DNA of 64,000 nt from positions 124,001 through 188,000 of the forward strand of contig NZ_CANLNH010000002.1 in the NCBI RefSeq assembly GCF_947492535.1, written 5' to 3'. Source of the DNA: an uncultured Dokdonia sp. (GTDB lineage: Bacteria > Bacteroidota > Bacteroidia > Flavobacteriales > Flavobacteriaceae). The notes under the pieces were generated by a model. The model had not been told where the DNA came from, ran no database searches, and saw only the letters and a list, made by a program, of their open reading frames with translations. Each line of letters starts with the position of its first letter. Position 1 is the first letter of the stretch. This document shows positions 49,940 to 60,524 of this stretch, piece after piece. The position numbers and the translations under genes were made by a program.

Positions 49940-52900
49940 TTAGTTTTTAAGAACTCTGTATACTCCTGTTTGACCGTCGTCAGAAGTTACTTGCATTAAG
50001 TAAGTTCCTTTAGCCATAGTGCTTACATTTAGTTGGTATGTAGATAGTCCGCCTACTTTTTGCTCAAGTACTTTCTGACCTACAAGGTTAAATAATGTTA
50101 CATTTTCAATTCCTGTTCTAGCATTAAGATTAATCATATCTTGAGCAGGGTTAGGATAGAAGTTAAATCCTTCTAATACATTATCATCTACAGATAGAGC
50201 ATCTTCACAAGTAACTGCCATAGTGAAGTTACCTACGCTTGCTCCAAATCCTTCTACCATAATTGTATATGAATTTCCTACAGTTGCTACAAATGAAAGT
50301 TCTGATTGTAAAGTACCACAACCATCATCATCTGTTGCAATTTCATTTACAAGGTTACACTCATCATCAAATACTCTTAATAATGAATCATAATCTGTAC
50401 CCTCACATAATGAAATCGTTACAGTCTGTGCAATTTCTGGAGTTACATACGTATAGAATACATCCCCTGATGGGTTAGATCCTGAATCTCCTGCATTTGT
50501 TGTGTCTCCTGTTATTACATCATCACAGAAAACTTCGATTGCATTTTCACAATCATCATTTGCTGGTGGTAAGAAATATAAGAAATCAATAGATACGTAT
50601 GTACTAAAATCATCTGCAGTACATCCTGCTTGAAGATAGAATGTGTACATGTTTCCATCTACAAATGCTCCAGTTGCAGTATCAAATGTATCTACAAGTG
50701 TGTTTCCTGTAGCAATAGCTCCTGGATCTCCTTGAGGAACTCCTACGTCTTGTATCTCCCAGTTATATCCAAATGCATTTACAGACATAGACCAAGATAA
50801 ATCTACAGATCCTGGTAAGAAGTTACCTGCTGCTAAATCAAACGGAGGTGGACACGTAGGCATAGTCATGAATGTAACTGGCCCTGAAGTCTCACTGATA
50901 TCATCACCTCCACAATTAGAAGTTACATAAAAATCATACGATGTTTCTGGATCAAGACCTTCCAATAAAAAGGTAGTCATTGTAAGTCCAGCTTCTAAAG
51001 TACCATCACCAGGCATAAAACCTTCTAATCCCCATTCTAAATCATAACTCATAGGTACCGTATTATCAAGGTCTACCCAACTCAATTCTGCACTCATAGC
51101 TGTAATATTGGCTACAGCAAGATCAACAGGTTGTAAACAACTTGGGCAATCAGCCGCAATCGTTCCAGATGGGATATCTGTTGTAGGATCAGCTGTACCA
51201 GCTCCTACTTCATTTCCGTCTACATCTAAAATTCTATATGAAACTTCTCCTGGAAATCCACCACCATCTATAAATACAGTAGTTATATCTGCTGTAGAGT
51301 TTACTGGAATACCGAGGATTCCTTGAAGTCCATCATTATTAGGATCATCATCTAAAGAAACGTCATCTAAAACAACAACACCGTCTACAAGAACATCCAT
51401 AATTGCTCCATTCCATCCGTCTCCAAATGTATCATTCATTTCAAGTGTATATTCACACACGTCACATATTCCTCCTTCATCAATTCTATCTACTAAGATT
51501 GGATTAGAAAGGTCAAAACAACCATCAAGATCTGCTACATTAGATCCCATATCAAGACCCATTAATCCATCTTCATAACGGATATACCATATTGCACATA
51601 CTCCTGGGAAAACTCCTTCAAGATCAAATGGAGGCGCCATTGGTAATCCTAAAATTTCTCCAGTAGCATTATCTGTAATCACCCAACCATTATTTGTTCC
51701 AATTCCTTCTCCTATAATAGTAACATCTATTGGGTCTGGATTACCATCACCTGTACAGATACTTACTTCTGTGTCACCTGTAGTAGTTACAATTTCTGCA
51801 GCATCTACAGCACAATCACTATGAGCAGCTACTTGGAAAGGACCGAAGCCTCCGCCTCCCCATTCCCAAACACGAACAAATAATGTCATGCCTGCTAATG
51901 CTGGATCATCAATTGCCACTAAAGAGAATAGTCCATTCCCTCCGTCATCATCACACGCTATTTCTAAAAGAGCTCCTATCTCTCCTGAATATACAGCCAT
52001 CCCAGTATCAGTAATACCTCCAGCTGTATCTGCTTCTATATTTACTTGTCCAGTACTAGGTACTTCAACAGTAAACCAAACATCAGCTCCACCGTAGTTA
52101 CCACAAGATGGATCATCTATGGCTGTATCTGTAGCACTTACATTAGAAGCGGTTACAGGAAAATCTGTAAATACAGAACCAACCATTAAAGGAATAGCTC
52201 CTTCTGGATCATCATTTGCAGGTGGAGGTGTATCATATGCAGACATCTGGAAAGTTCCTAAAGAACCTCCATTCCATTCCCATACACGCGCATATAGTAC
52301 TTCTCCTGGAGTTCTACCTTCTACTTCTGCTAAAGAGAATAAGCCAACTCCACCATCATCATTACAAACCACTTCAACTAATGCTCCTATCTCACCTTCA
52401 TAAATACTTAAAGCTGTATCTGTAATAGAACCGTCATCTTCTCTAGATTCTACAGAAACAGATCCACTATCTGGAACTACAAAGCTATACCATAAATCTG
52501 CTTCAGTAAAGTTACCACAAGAAGGATCATCAATAACTGTTGCTGTTGCTTCTGTGTTATCTGCAATAACAGGATTATCTTCAAATACTTCTCCTACAAC
52601 TAAGTTTCTAGCTGTTTCTGGGTCATCATTAAGTTCTAAAGGCCCACAACTTCCAAATAAAAACTGAGCAATAATCTCTACATTAGCACCTGAAAGATCT
52701 TCTAATTCTAAACTTACGATTGGCTCTACTGCTACAATCCCAACAAAAACAGGACCAACAGTAGCATCTATAGTTACTGTATCAATTAAACCAGCTTCTC
52801 CAATCACTCTTATATCTACAGGTGAGCCTCCTAAAAGAGAATATAGATCAAATCCAACACTAGTTACTGGGTCATCTCCTGTAAAGTTTATAATTGTAAA

Positions 52901-53332
52901 ATCAGTAAATGTGTTAGAACCCACTGCTGGATCTAATGTACCAAATCCATCGGCAGGATCAATATATACAGTACCATTTCCTGGAGTACTTATTGTAATT
53001 TCAAATCCTTCCGCTAATTCACCGGCAGGATAACAAGTATCTCCAGCTGAACTTAAAACATCGTCACACCCTACAAGCGCTGTAGGACCTCCAGTAAAGT
53101 CTTCTGATGTTAAAAAAGCTCCATCTGAACAGTTTGCCAGATAATCATCTCTATCATCAAATGTAGTGACATTTGCCCCTAGGGTATTAATAGTAGCTGT
53201 TTGAACCTCAAGCCCTTGTACAACTGCTCCTCTTTCAAGACCTGCATTTGCGTACTCTTGCAAAGTCAGAGGGGTCTGCCCAAATGCCGTAACGACGACA
53301 AAAAGACATAATAATAATGTAATTTTTTTCAT
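49940..53332 (-). CDS. Large secreted T9SS cargo protein with repeated beta domains
   Basis: The 1130-aa protein starts at the ATG complementing 53330-53332, giving a signal peptide KKITLLLCLFVVVTAFGQ. Two copies of a roughly 130-residue domain follow (about 229-372 and 372-500; each with DDPSCGN, DxWF/DLWY, S-ITDT-x-x-x-Y-x-GEIGAL and a VRVWEWxGG tail). A degenerate third copy is at about 921-1042. Two fibronectin III-like domains lie at about 729-815 and 826-905. The last 75 residues are a type A C-terminal sorting domain (FYPNPAQDMINL, ...YLMQVTSDDGQT). T9SS exports such proteins to the cell surface. The function may be adhesion or a matrix role. Confidence 0.85.
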   Translation of the reverse strand: MKKITLLLCLFVVVTAFGQTPLTLQEYANAGLERGAVVQGLEVQTATINTLGANVTTFDDRDDYLANCSDGAFLTSEDFTGGPTALVGCDDVLSSAGDTCYPAGELAEGFEITISTPGNGTVYIDPADGFGTLDPAVGSNTFTDFTIINFTGDDPVTSVGFDLYSLLGGSPVDIRVIGEAGLIDTVTIDATVGPVFVGIVAVEPIVSLELEDLSGANVEIIAQFLFGSCGPLELNDDPETARNLVVGEVFEDNPVIADNTEATATVIDDPSCGNFTEADLWYSFVVPDSGSVSVESREDDGSITDTALSIYEGEIGALVEVVCNDDGGVGLFSLAEVEGRTPGEVLYARVWEWNGGSLGTFQMSAYDTPPPANDDPEGAIPLMVGSVFTDFPVTASNVSATDTAIDDPSCGNYGGADVWFTVEVPSTGQVNIEADTAGGITDTGMAVYSGEIGALLEIACDDDGGNGLFSLVAIDDPALAGMTLFVRVWEWGGGGFGPFQVAAHSDCAVDAAEIVTTTGDTEVSICTGDGNPDPIDVTIIGEGIGTNNGWVITDNATGEILGLPMAPPFDLEGVFPGVCAIWYIRYEDGLMGLDMGSNVADLDGCFDLSNPILVDRIDEGGICDVCEYTLEMNDTFGDGWNGAIMDVLVDGVVVLDDVSLDDDPNNDGLQGILGIPVNSTADITTVFIDGGGFPGEVSYRILDVDGNEVGAGTADPTTDIPSGTIAADCPSCLQPVDLAVANITAMSAELSWVDLDNTVPMSYDLEWGLEGFMPGDGTLEAGLTMTTFLLEGLDPETSYDFYVTSNCGGDDISETSGPVTFMTMPTCPPPFDLAAGNFLPGSVDLSWSMSVNAFGYNWEIQDVGVPQGDPGAIATGNTLVDTFDTATGAFVDGNMYTFYLQAGCTADDFSTYVSIDFLYFLPPANDDCENAIEVFCDDVITGDTTNAGDSGSNPSGDVFYTYVTPEIAQTVTISLCEGTDYDSLLRVFDDECNLVNEIATDDDGCGTLQSELSFVATVGNSYTIMVEGFGASVGNFTMAVTCEDALSVDDNVLEGFNFYPNPAQDMINLNARTGIENVTLFNLVGQKVLEQKVGGLSTYQLNVSTMAKGTYLMQVTSDDGQTGVYRVLKN

Positions 53333-53584
53333 GTTTGGTTTATTTTTAAAGTGAAACCGCAAGAAATGCGGACCTAAAAGATAAATACTCTAAATCTTTT
53401 TTAAGAAAAATGTAACGTATTTTCGACGAGTGACATCTATTAATCGTCATAAAACATAAAGTTTTAAGAAAAAGACACAATATTAACATAGAAAAAGCGT
53501 TTACCCCATTTTTTATATCAAAATATGTTAAAACAAAGTATCCATTAATTTCATCGCAAATTTGAAAAATACGATCCTTACTAA

Positions 53585-53606
53585 ATACGCTTTCGCGAAA
53601 GCGTAT
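53585..53606. repeat. 22-bp palindrome copy between divergent genes
   Basis: Perfect palindrome centred on TTTCGCGAAA in the 414-bp gap between the T9SS gene and the PLP-enzyme gene. The rest of the gap, apart from the promoter at 53672-53702, is AT-rich without other features I can support. Confidence 0.9.
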
Positions 53607-53671
53607 AATTTATTAATTCACAATTAGATAAAGTATCTTGATTTTATACTGCTTATCTCTACATAGTTGTC

Positions 53672-53702
53672 TTGTGTATAGAGGTGTTTAATTGTATTTT
53701 TG
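53672..53702 (+). promoter_or_regulatory. Promoter of the cystathionine gamma-synthase-type gene
   Basis: TTG (53672-53674), 20-bp spacer, TATTTTTG (53695-53702). Transcription would start about 40 bp before the ATG at 53747. Confidence 0.65.
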
Positions 53703-53746
53703 AATGAAAAGAAAGTCATGAACTTCGCTTTCTTAATACATTATAT

Positions 53747-54886
53747 ATGAAATTCAATACCAAAACAATACATGGAGGTCAGAAACCTGATAAAGCGTAT
53801 AACGCTGTAATGCCTCCTATATATCAAACGTCTACATATGCTCAATCTACTCCAGGAGGTCATAAAGGATACGAATATAGTAGAACACATAATCCAACTA
53901 GAAATGCACTAGAAAATGCGTTTGCGAGTATAGAAAACGGAACGCATGGTCTTGCGTTTGGCTCTGGTCTTGCAGCAATAGATGCTATTCTGAAACTTTT
54001 AGAACATGGAGATGAGGTTATTTCTACAAATGATTTATATGGAGGTACCTATCGATTATTTACTAAGATATTTGAAGGCTTTGGTATCAAATTTCATTTT
54101 ATTGGTATGGAAAATGCCCATGCTATAGAAAATCATATCACTGAAAAAACAAAACTCATTTGGATTGAAACACCTACAAATCCAATGATGAATATTATAG
54201 ACATTAAAGCAGCTTCAGTTATAGCCAAAAAACACAATATCATGCTTGCTGTAGATAATACATTTGCCACTCCTTATTTACAGCAACCTTTAGATTTAGG
54301 GGCCGACATTGTGATGCACAGCGCTACAAAATATATAGGAGGCCATAGTGATCTTGTGATGGGTGCTCTTATTGTAAAGGACAAAAAACTTGCTGAAAAA
54401 TTATATTTTATTCAAAATGCTAGTGGTGCCATATGCGGACCTCAAGATAGTTTTCTTGCGTTAAGAGGTATAAAAACATTGCATGTACGCATGCAACGTC
54501 ATTGTGAAAATGGAAAAGCGATTGCGCATTTTTTAAAAACACATCCTAACGTTGATAAAGTTTACTGGCCTGGATTTAAAGATCATCCTAATCATCAGAC
54601 AGCTAAAGAGCAAATGAATGATTTTGGAGGGATGGTTTCATTTACAACAAAAGAAGATTCTTATGAAGGTGCTGTAAAGGTAGTAGAAAAGTTAAAGGTC
54701 TTTACATTAGCAGAAAGTTTAGGAGGTATTGAATCTCTAGCTGGGCATCCTGCATCTATGACACATGCATCAATTCCAAAAGCAGCGCGAGAAAAAACAG
54801 GAGTGAAAGATTCTTTAATACGCTTAAGTGTTGGTATAGAAGATATAGATGACCTTATAGCAGATATAAAGCAAGCATTAGCTTAA
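53747..54886 (+). CDS. PLP-dependent cystathionine gamma-synthase/lyase
   Basis: This 379-aa fold-type I enzyme of the Cys/Met metabolism family has the PLP-binding Lys in SATKYIGGHSDLVMG (about 200-214; S-A-T-K). YEYSRTHNPTR near 44-54 and WIETPTNPMM near 147-156 are family signatures. LAESLGGIESLAGHPASMTH near 326-345 completes the pattern. It makes or cleaves cystathionine for methionine or cysteine synthesis. Whether it is MetB or a lyase cannot be told from sequence. Confidence 0.9.
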   Translation: MKFNTKTIHGGQKPDKAYNAVMPPIYQTSTYAQSTPGGHKGYEYSRTHNPTRNALENAFASIENGTHGLAFGSGLAAIDAILKLLEHGDEVISTNDLYGGTYRLFTKIFEGFGIKFHFIGMENAHAIENHITEKTKLIWIETPTNPMMNIIDIKAASVIAKKHNIMLAVDNTFATPYLQQPLDLGADIVMHSATKYIGGHSDLVMGALIVKDKKLAEKLYFIQNASGAICGPQDSFLALRGIKTLHVRMQRHCENGKAIAHFLKTHPNVDKVYWPGFKDHPNHQTAKEQMNDFGGMVSFTTKEDSYEGAVKVVEKLKVFTLAESLGGIESLAGHPASMTHASIPKAAREKTGVKDSLIRLSVGIEDIDDLIADIKQALA

Positions 54887-54906
54887 TTACATCTTAATAT
54901 TATAAC

Positions 54907-54940
54907 AAAAAACGGTTGCTAAATATAGCAACCGTTTTTT
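54907..54940 (+). terminator. Terminator after the PLP-enzyme gene
   Basis: AAAAAACGGTTGCTA / TAGCAACCGTTTTTT, followed by more T. Confidence 0.9.
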
Positions 54941-54949
54941 TATTTTTTA

Positions 54950-54973
54950 TATACGCTTTCGCGAAAGCGTATA
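54950..54973. repeat. 24-bp palindrome copy, longest in the window
   Basis: A perfect palindrome from TATACGCTTT to AAAGCGTATA. It lies directly after the terminator and just before the stop of the convergent gene. Confidence 0.9.
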
Positions 54974-54979
54974 CTACAA

Positions 54980-55804
54980 TTATTCTAAATAATAGATATA
55001 TCCAACATTTAACCAGAAGATCCAATCATTGGCTCGGTTTACTGGTCTTGGGTCTGGATTTAATCCATCTACCCAGTTTGATGTATAATAATGCCATCTA
55101 GCATCTAATACTAAATCACTGAGTGGGGCTAATTTATATCGAATCCCTGCACTCCAAGTAATAGCCCACGTAGAACCTGGCCTATCATCGATACCGCTAT
55201 TATTTTGCCCTTCTCCTTGGGCAAAACCAGGAAAAAGCGTGGGAGCTAGTTCCCCACTAAAAGGATTTATAAATTGTCCTTGAATATCTCCTAATTCTGA
55301 AGTTGCTTCAGGATCAAAAGACACAAAATGAACACCAAGACTTACATAAGGAGCAACTCGATAAGCGCCTGCTGTAAAATCTCGAATACTCATTGGAAAA
55401 TATTCCAATTGAGATCCAATTTCAAAAACATTGGCTCTTCCTTTGTGTCCTCTAAGTTGTAAACCTCCTAGATCATTATCTTCAGATTCTTCCCCAAAAT
55501 GGTCAAGATTTGTGACGTGATAATCTATTTCGTTTCTAACTTTGAAGTGATCATTCCAGTAAGTATCTCTAGAATAGCAGTTACAATCTGCTCTATATGC
55601 AAAGTTTAAATAATGTACAATACCGATACCAAAACCAATGTTTCCACGGTTTGTATCGAAGTTATTACGCAATCCGAAATCAGATTGAAATGCTACGGGA
55701 CCAGTGATAACGCCGACTTCATGGGAAAAGCCTAGTTGCGCTTTAAGCTCCTGGTGAGCAAAGCAAAATGAAATAATTGCCATGAGTAGGTATCTGGCTT
55801 TCAT
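54980..55804 (-). CDS. Outer-membrane beta-barrel-like protein
   Basis: This 274-aa protein has a signal peptide (about 1-22, ending LKAQ). A set of alternating-residue beta strands ends with the aromatic motif WLNVGYIYYLE, typical of outer-membrane barrels. GAYRVAPYVSLGVHFVSF near 147-164 is a strand. I recall that this family is often found near gdhA in flavobacteria and is sometimes wrongly named glutamate dehydrogenase; I treat that as memory. It has no enzyme motif. Confidence 0.7.
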   Translation of the reverse strand: MKARYLLMAIISFCFAHQELKAQLGFSHEVGVITGPVAFQSDFGLRNNFDTNRGNIGFGIGIVHYLNFAYRADCNCYSRDTYWNDHFKVRNEIDYHVTNLDHFGEESEDNDLGGLQLRGHKGRANVFEIGSQLEYFPMSIRDFTAGAYRVAPYVSLGVHFVSFDPEATSELGDIQGQFINPFSGELAPTLFPGFAQGEGQNNSGIDDRPGSTWAITWSAGIRYKLAPLSDLVLDARWHYYTSNWVDGLNPDPRPVNRANDWIFWLNVGYIYYLE

Positions 55805-55960
55805 GAAAATAGGTAATTTGAGACAGCAACAAATATATAAAAACTAGGTTAACAGCGAAATTTTATAACCATCAGGTTTCCAAAAAACAAGTAAATTTCT
55901 AAAAAAACACATTATTTTTACGAATTTCGAAAAAAAAACGACTCAATTTTCAGGATACAC

Positions 55961-55968
55961 TATATTTG
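55961..55968 (+). promoter_or_regulatory. Putative gdhA -7 box
   Basis: TATATTTG is an exact TANNTTTG match, 53 bp before the ATG at 56022. No TTG stands at -33. Confidence 0.5.
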
Positions 55969-56009
55969 CATCCTATTAAAAACGCATTTTTAAGATTAAA
56001 ATTATCTAA

Positions 56010-57365
<1,356 letters not shown>

Positions 57366-57389
57366 ACATTCAATACCATTATAGATAGT

Positions 57390-57421
57390 AAATAGGCGAC
57401 AGATGTCGCCTATTTTTTTTA
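57390..57421 (+). terminator. Terminator after gdhA
   Basis: AATAGGCGACA / TGTCGCCTATT with a run of T. Confidence 0.9.
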
Positions 57422-57425
57422 AATC

Positions 57426-57448
57426 TTTTTTCGCTTTAAGCGAAAAAA
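57426..57448. repeat. Inverted repeat TTTTTTCGCTT-T-AAGCGAAAAAA
   Basis: Eleven-base arms 4 bp beyond the gdhA terminator. It shares TTTCGCTT-N-AAGCGAAA with 20681-20697 and may act as a second terminator. Confidence 0.55.
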
Positions 57449-57491
57449 TAGAATACCACACTATCTTATTTAAAGACTAAGGCAATAATTG

Positions 57492-57499
57492 TATTTTTG
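57492..57499 (+). promoter_or_regulatory. Putative porZ -7 box
   Basis: TATTTTTG, exact TANNTTTG, 29 bp before the GTG start at 57529. No -33 TTG is clear. Confidence 0.45.
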
Positions 57500-57528
57500 A
57501 ACGGTTTTAAAAGAAGAAATAAAAATAC

Positions 57529-59805
57529 GTGAAACATCTCTATATACTCTTACTAGTACTGTTTTCCCTACCACTCTATGCACAAGATTTTTCTGATGAA
57601 TGGACAGGATACTTTTCTTTTGCCTCTGTAGGAGATATTGATAGCGGAAATGGACGAGTATATGCTGCTTCAGAAAATGCTGTTTTTATATTTTCTACCA
57701 TTAATGGAAGTACCATAACAAGATCAACTATTAATGGCCTTTCTGGAAATACAATTTCTTCCATTTATTATAGCGAAGCTTTTGACACACTTCTTATTGG
57801 GTATGAAAATGGAATTATAGACGTTATTGTAGGGAATAGTGAAAACGTAATTACTGTCGTCGATATATTTAATAGGGTTTCTATTCCTCCAGATAGAAAA
57901 AGAATAAATCACTTTACAGAATTTAACGGATTTGTATATATCTCTACAGGATTTGGTATTTCATTATATGACTTAGGCCAATTAGAATTTGACGATTCCT
58001 ATTTTATTGGAGATAATGGTTCATTACTGGATATTACACAAACGGCAATTCTTGATGAGTATATTTATGCTTCCAGTACTGAAGGAGGTGTGCGTAGAGC
58101 TATTGTAAACAATACAAATATTATAGATTTTAATAACTGGTCTACGGTTCTCAATGGGTCCTTTCAAGCCATTACTTCTTTGGATAATACTGTATATGTA
58201 GCAAATGGATCACAATTACTGCAATCTACAACAGGAACAAACTTTACTCCTTTTCAACAGCTACCTGAAGCTATAGAAGACCTTGAGGCAAATGGCGTGG
58301 AGTTAAGTGTCATTACAGAAAATACAGCTTCGATATATAATGCAGCTGGAACGCTTATAAACTCCTTTTCAAATATTCCAGATTTTGAGGACCCTTATAG
58401 TGCTTCTGTTATTGTAAATGGCTCTTTATTTATTTCAACATTAGGTTCTGGAGTGATTAGAGTTCCTTTAAATGGAAATGAAGTATCGCAAATATTACCC
58501 AATGGCCCTTTATTTAATAATCCATTCAATATAACAGCATCTACTAATGAATTATGGGTTGTATATGGTGAATATAGTGTTTCATACGCTCCAAGAAATA
58601 GAAGAAGAGGTATAAGTCATCTCACCACAGAACTAGGATGGAATAATATTTCGGAGGATAGTATTTTTGGAGCAAGAGATCTTTCTTTTATTGCGATTAA
58701 TCCCCAAAACACAAGTCAAGTTTTTGTAAGTTCTTTTGGCGCTGGATTACTTGAAATAAATGAAGAAGTTCCTACCGTTCTGTTTGATGAAAACAACAGT
58801 CCTTTAGAAGGAATTGGAGCAAATAATAGTAGTGTTAGAATTAACGGATCTGCTTTTGACAGAGAAGGGAACTTATGGATTTCAAATTCTAGAGTCCCTA
58901 ATATTCTTTCTAGACTTTCTCCAGCAGGTCAGTTTAGTACTGTCAATTTCCTAAACGATTTACCTACGCTGGTAGAAGATGCAAATGGTATTGATGATGT
59001 AACTATTGCAGGAGATGGAAGAATTTATATAGGAACTAGTAATCAAGGAGTTGCAGGGTATGATCCAAATACGGGAAGTTTTGCTCGTATTGCTGGGGAA
59101 GAAGGTGCTGCAAACCTTCCTAGTGACGATGTTAGAGCACTCACCATAGATCGTAACGGATCTTTATGGATTGGAACTCGAAGAGGGCTTCGTGTTTTAT
59201 TTTCACCATCATCCATATTTACAGAACCTAATGTATCTACCAACGCTATTATCATTCTACAAGATGGTATCGCTCAAGAATTACTTAATGATCAAATTAT
59301 AACAGAGATTGTGGTAGATGGCGCTAATAACAAGTGGATCTCTACGGTAGATTCTGGTGTTTTTCTATTCTCTCCAAGTGGGCAAGAGACTCTGCAGCAT
59401 TTTACAGAAGATAATTCTCCCCTCCCCTCCAATAATGTACAAGACATTGCATTAGATCCAGAATCAGGCACCGTATATTTTGCTACCCTACGAGGACTTG
59501 TTTCTTTTGATGGGTCTAATACGGGTCCAGCAGAAGATTTAGAAGACGTTGTGGTATACCCTAATCCTGTACGACCAACGTTTAATGGAGAAGTCACTAT
59601 AAGAGGTCTTACCGCCCGCACCAACGTAAAAATTACAGATCTTACAGGAAACCTTGTTCATGAAGAAAATACGGTAGGAGGCAGTATTACTTGGGATACG
59701 AGAGCTTTTGGAAGACACCGAGTAGCTTCTGGTGTTTATCTTATCCTTATTACAGGTCCAGATGCACTAGAAACTCAGATTGCAAAACTGATGATCATAC
59801 GATAA
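57529..59805 (+). CDS. porZ: PorZ-like T9SS component with two beta-propellers and CTD
   Basis: This 758-aa protein starts at GTG 57529 and has a signal peptide (about 1-19, ending LYAQ). DEWTGYFSFASVGDIDSG opens the first propeller, which is the typical PorZ/two-component-regulator-propeller start. Blades with LWIGTRRGLRVLF and GRIYIGTSNQGVAGYD occur in the second half. The last 80 residues are a T9SS sorting domain (VVVYPNPVRPTFNGEV). PorZ is a surface part of the T9SS attachment complex that helps deliver anionic LPS for cargo attachment. The stop overlaps the recO start by one base. Confidence 0.85.
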   Translation: MKHLYILLLVLFSLPLYAQDFSDEWTGYFSFASVGDIDSGNGRVYAASENAVFIFSTINGSTITRSTINGLSGNTISSIYYSEAFDTLLIGYENGIIDVIVGNSENVITVVDIFNRVSIPPDRKRINHFTEFNGFVYISTGFGISLYDLGQLEFDDSYFIGDNGSLLDITQTAILDEYIYASSTEGGVRRAIVNNTNIIDFNNWSTVLNGSFQAITSLDNTVYVANGSQLLQSTTGTNFTPFQQLPEAIEDLEANGVELSVITENTASIYNAAGTLINSFSNIPDFEDPYSASVIVNGSLFISTLGSGVIRVPLNGNEVSQILPNGPLFNNPFNITASTNELWVVYGEYSVSYAPRNRRRGISHLTTELGWNNISEDSIFGARDLSFIAINPQNTSQVFVSSFGAGLLEINEEVPTVLFDENNSPLEGIGANNSSVRINGSAFDREGNLWISNSRVPNILSRLSPAGQFSTVNFLNDLPTLVEDANGIDDVTIAGDGRIYIGTSNQGVAGYDPNTGSFARIAGEEGAANLPSDDVRALTIDRNGSLWIGTRRGLRVLFSPSSIFTEPNVSTNAIIILQDGIAQELLNDQIITEIVVDGANNKWISTVDSGVFLFSPSGQETLQHFTEDNSPLPSNNVQDIALDPESGTVYFATLRGLVSFDGSNTGPAEDLEDVVVYPNPVRPTFNGEVTIRGLTARTNVKITDLTGNLVHEENTVGGSITWDTRAFGRHRVASGVYLILITGPDALETQIAKLMIIR

Positions 59806-60524
59806 TGCTTATTACGACACAAGCAATTGTTATCTCTGCTCTTAAATACAGTGAAGCAGATCTTATTGTAAAATGCTTTACAAAAAGTAGCGGACTAAAA
59901 TCATACCTTTTACGTAATATCTTAAAGTCTAAAAAAGGGAAGCTCAGAACAGCTATGTTTCAACCCTTAATGCAGCTAGAAATAGAAGCAAATCATAAAG
60001 ACAAAGGAACCTTAGAAACTATCCGAGAAGCAAAGGTAGCCTATCAATACAGAAACCTACATACAGACATCACTAAAACAGCTCTTGTTTTCTTTATTTC
60101 AGATATGTTGCGTAACACCATTATTGAAGAAGAAGAAAACAGCTCTTTATTTGATTATTTAACAACGTCTATCATATGGTTAGACACGCATGACACCATT
60201 GCAAATTTTCATCTCTTATTTTTATTAAAGCTCACACAATATCTTGGATTTTATCCTGATGAAACCCATATTACGTATGAATATTTTAATCTTATAGAAG
60301 GTACCTTTGAGCCTTCAGAACTCAATATTTATTGTCAAAATGGAGCGCAAATAATAATTCTAAAACAGCTATTAGGCATAAAATTTGATACACTATCTGA
60401 AATCAAGCTAAACCAAAAGCAACGTAGTGATTTCCTCACTATGTTATTACAGTATTATGAGCTACATTTGCACGGCTTTAAAAAGCCTCGCTCGCTCGCT
60501 GTGCTTAATTCAATTTTTACCTAA
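59805..60524 (+). CDS. recO: DNA repair protein RecO
   Basis: This 239-aa protein takes ATG 59805, overlapping the porZ stop (TAATG). The longer ORF starting at 59691 would overlap porZ by over 100 bases and is not accepted. TQAIVISALKYSEADLIVKCFT at 4-25 is the RecO OB-fold start. The rest is helical and ends with HLHGFKKPRSLAVLNSIF. RecO loads RecA onto SSB-coated DNA with RecR in the RecFOR pathway. No zinc-ribbon cysteines are visible, as in other Bacteroidota. Confidence 0.9.
   Translation: MLITTQAIVISALKYSEADLIVKCFTKSSGLKSYLLRNILKSKKGKLRTAMFQPLMQLEIEANHKDKGTLETIREAKVAYQYRNLHTDITKTALVFFISDMLRNTIIEEEENSSLFDYLTTSIIWLDTHDTIANFHLLFLLKLTQYLGFYPDETHITYEYFNLIEGTFEPSELNIYCQNGAQIIILKQLLGIKFDTLSEIKLNQKQRSDFLTMLLQYYELHLHGFKKPRSLAVLNSIFT

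Noticed and set aside
54916-55101. 61-aa plus-strand frame containing AFAKA
   Set aside because: It begins in a terminator and crosses the palindrome, then runs antisense to the barrel protein gene. The composition is not protein-like.
59691-59804. Upstream extension of recO
   Set aside because: It overlaps the porZ coding region in another frame. The TAATG overlap at 59805 and the RecO N-terminal motif fix the start.
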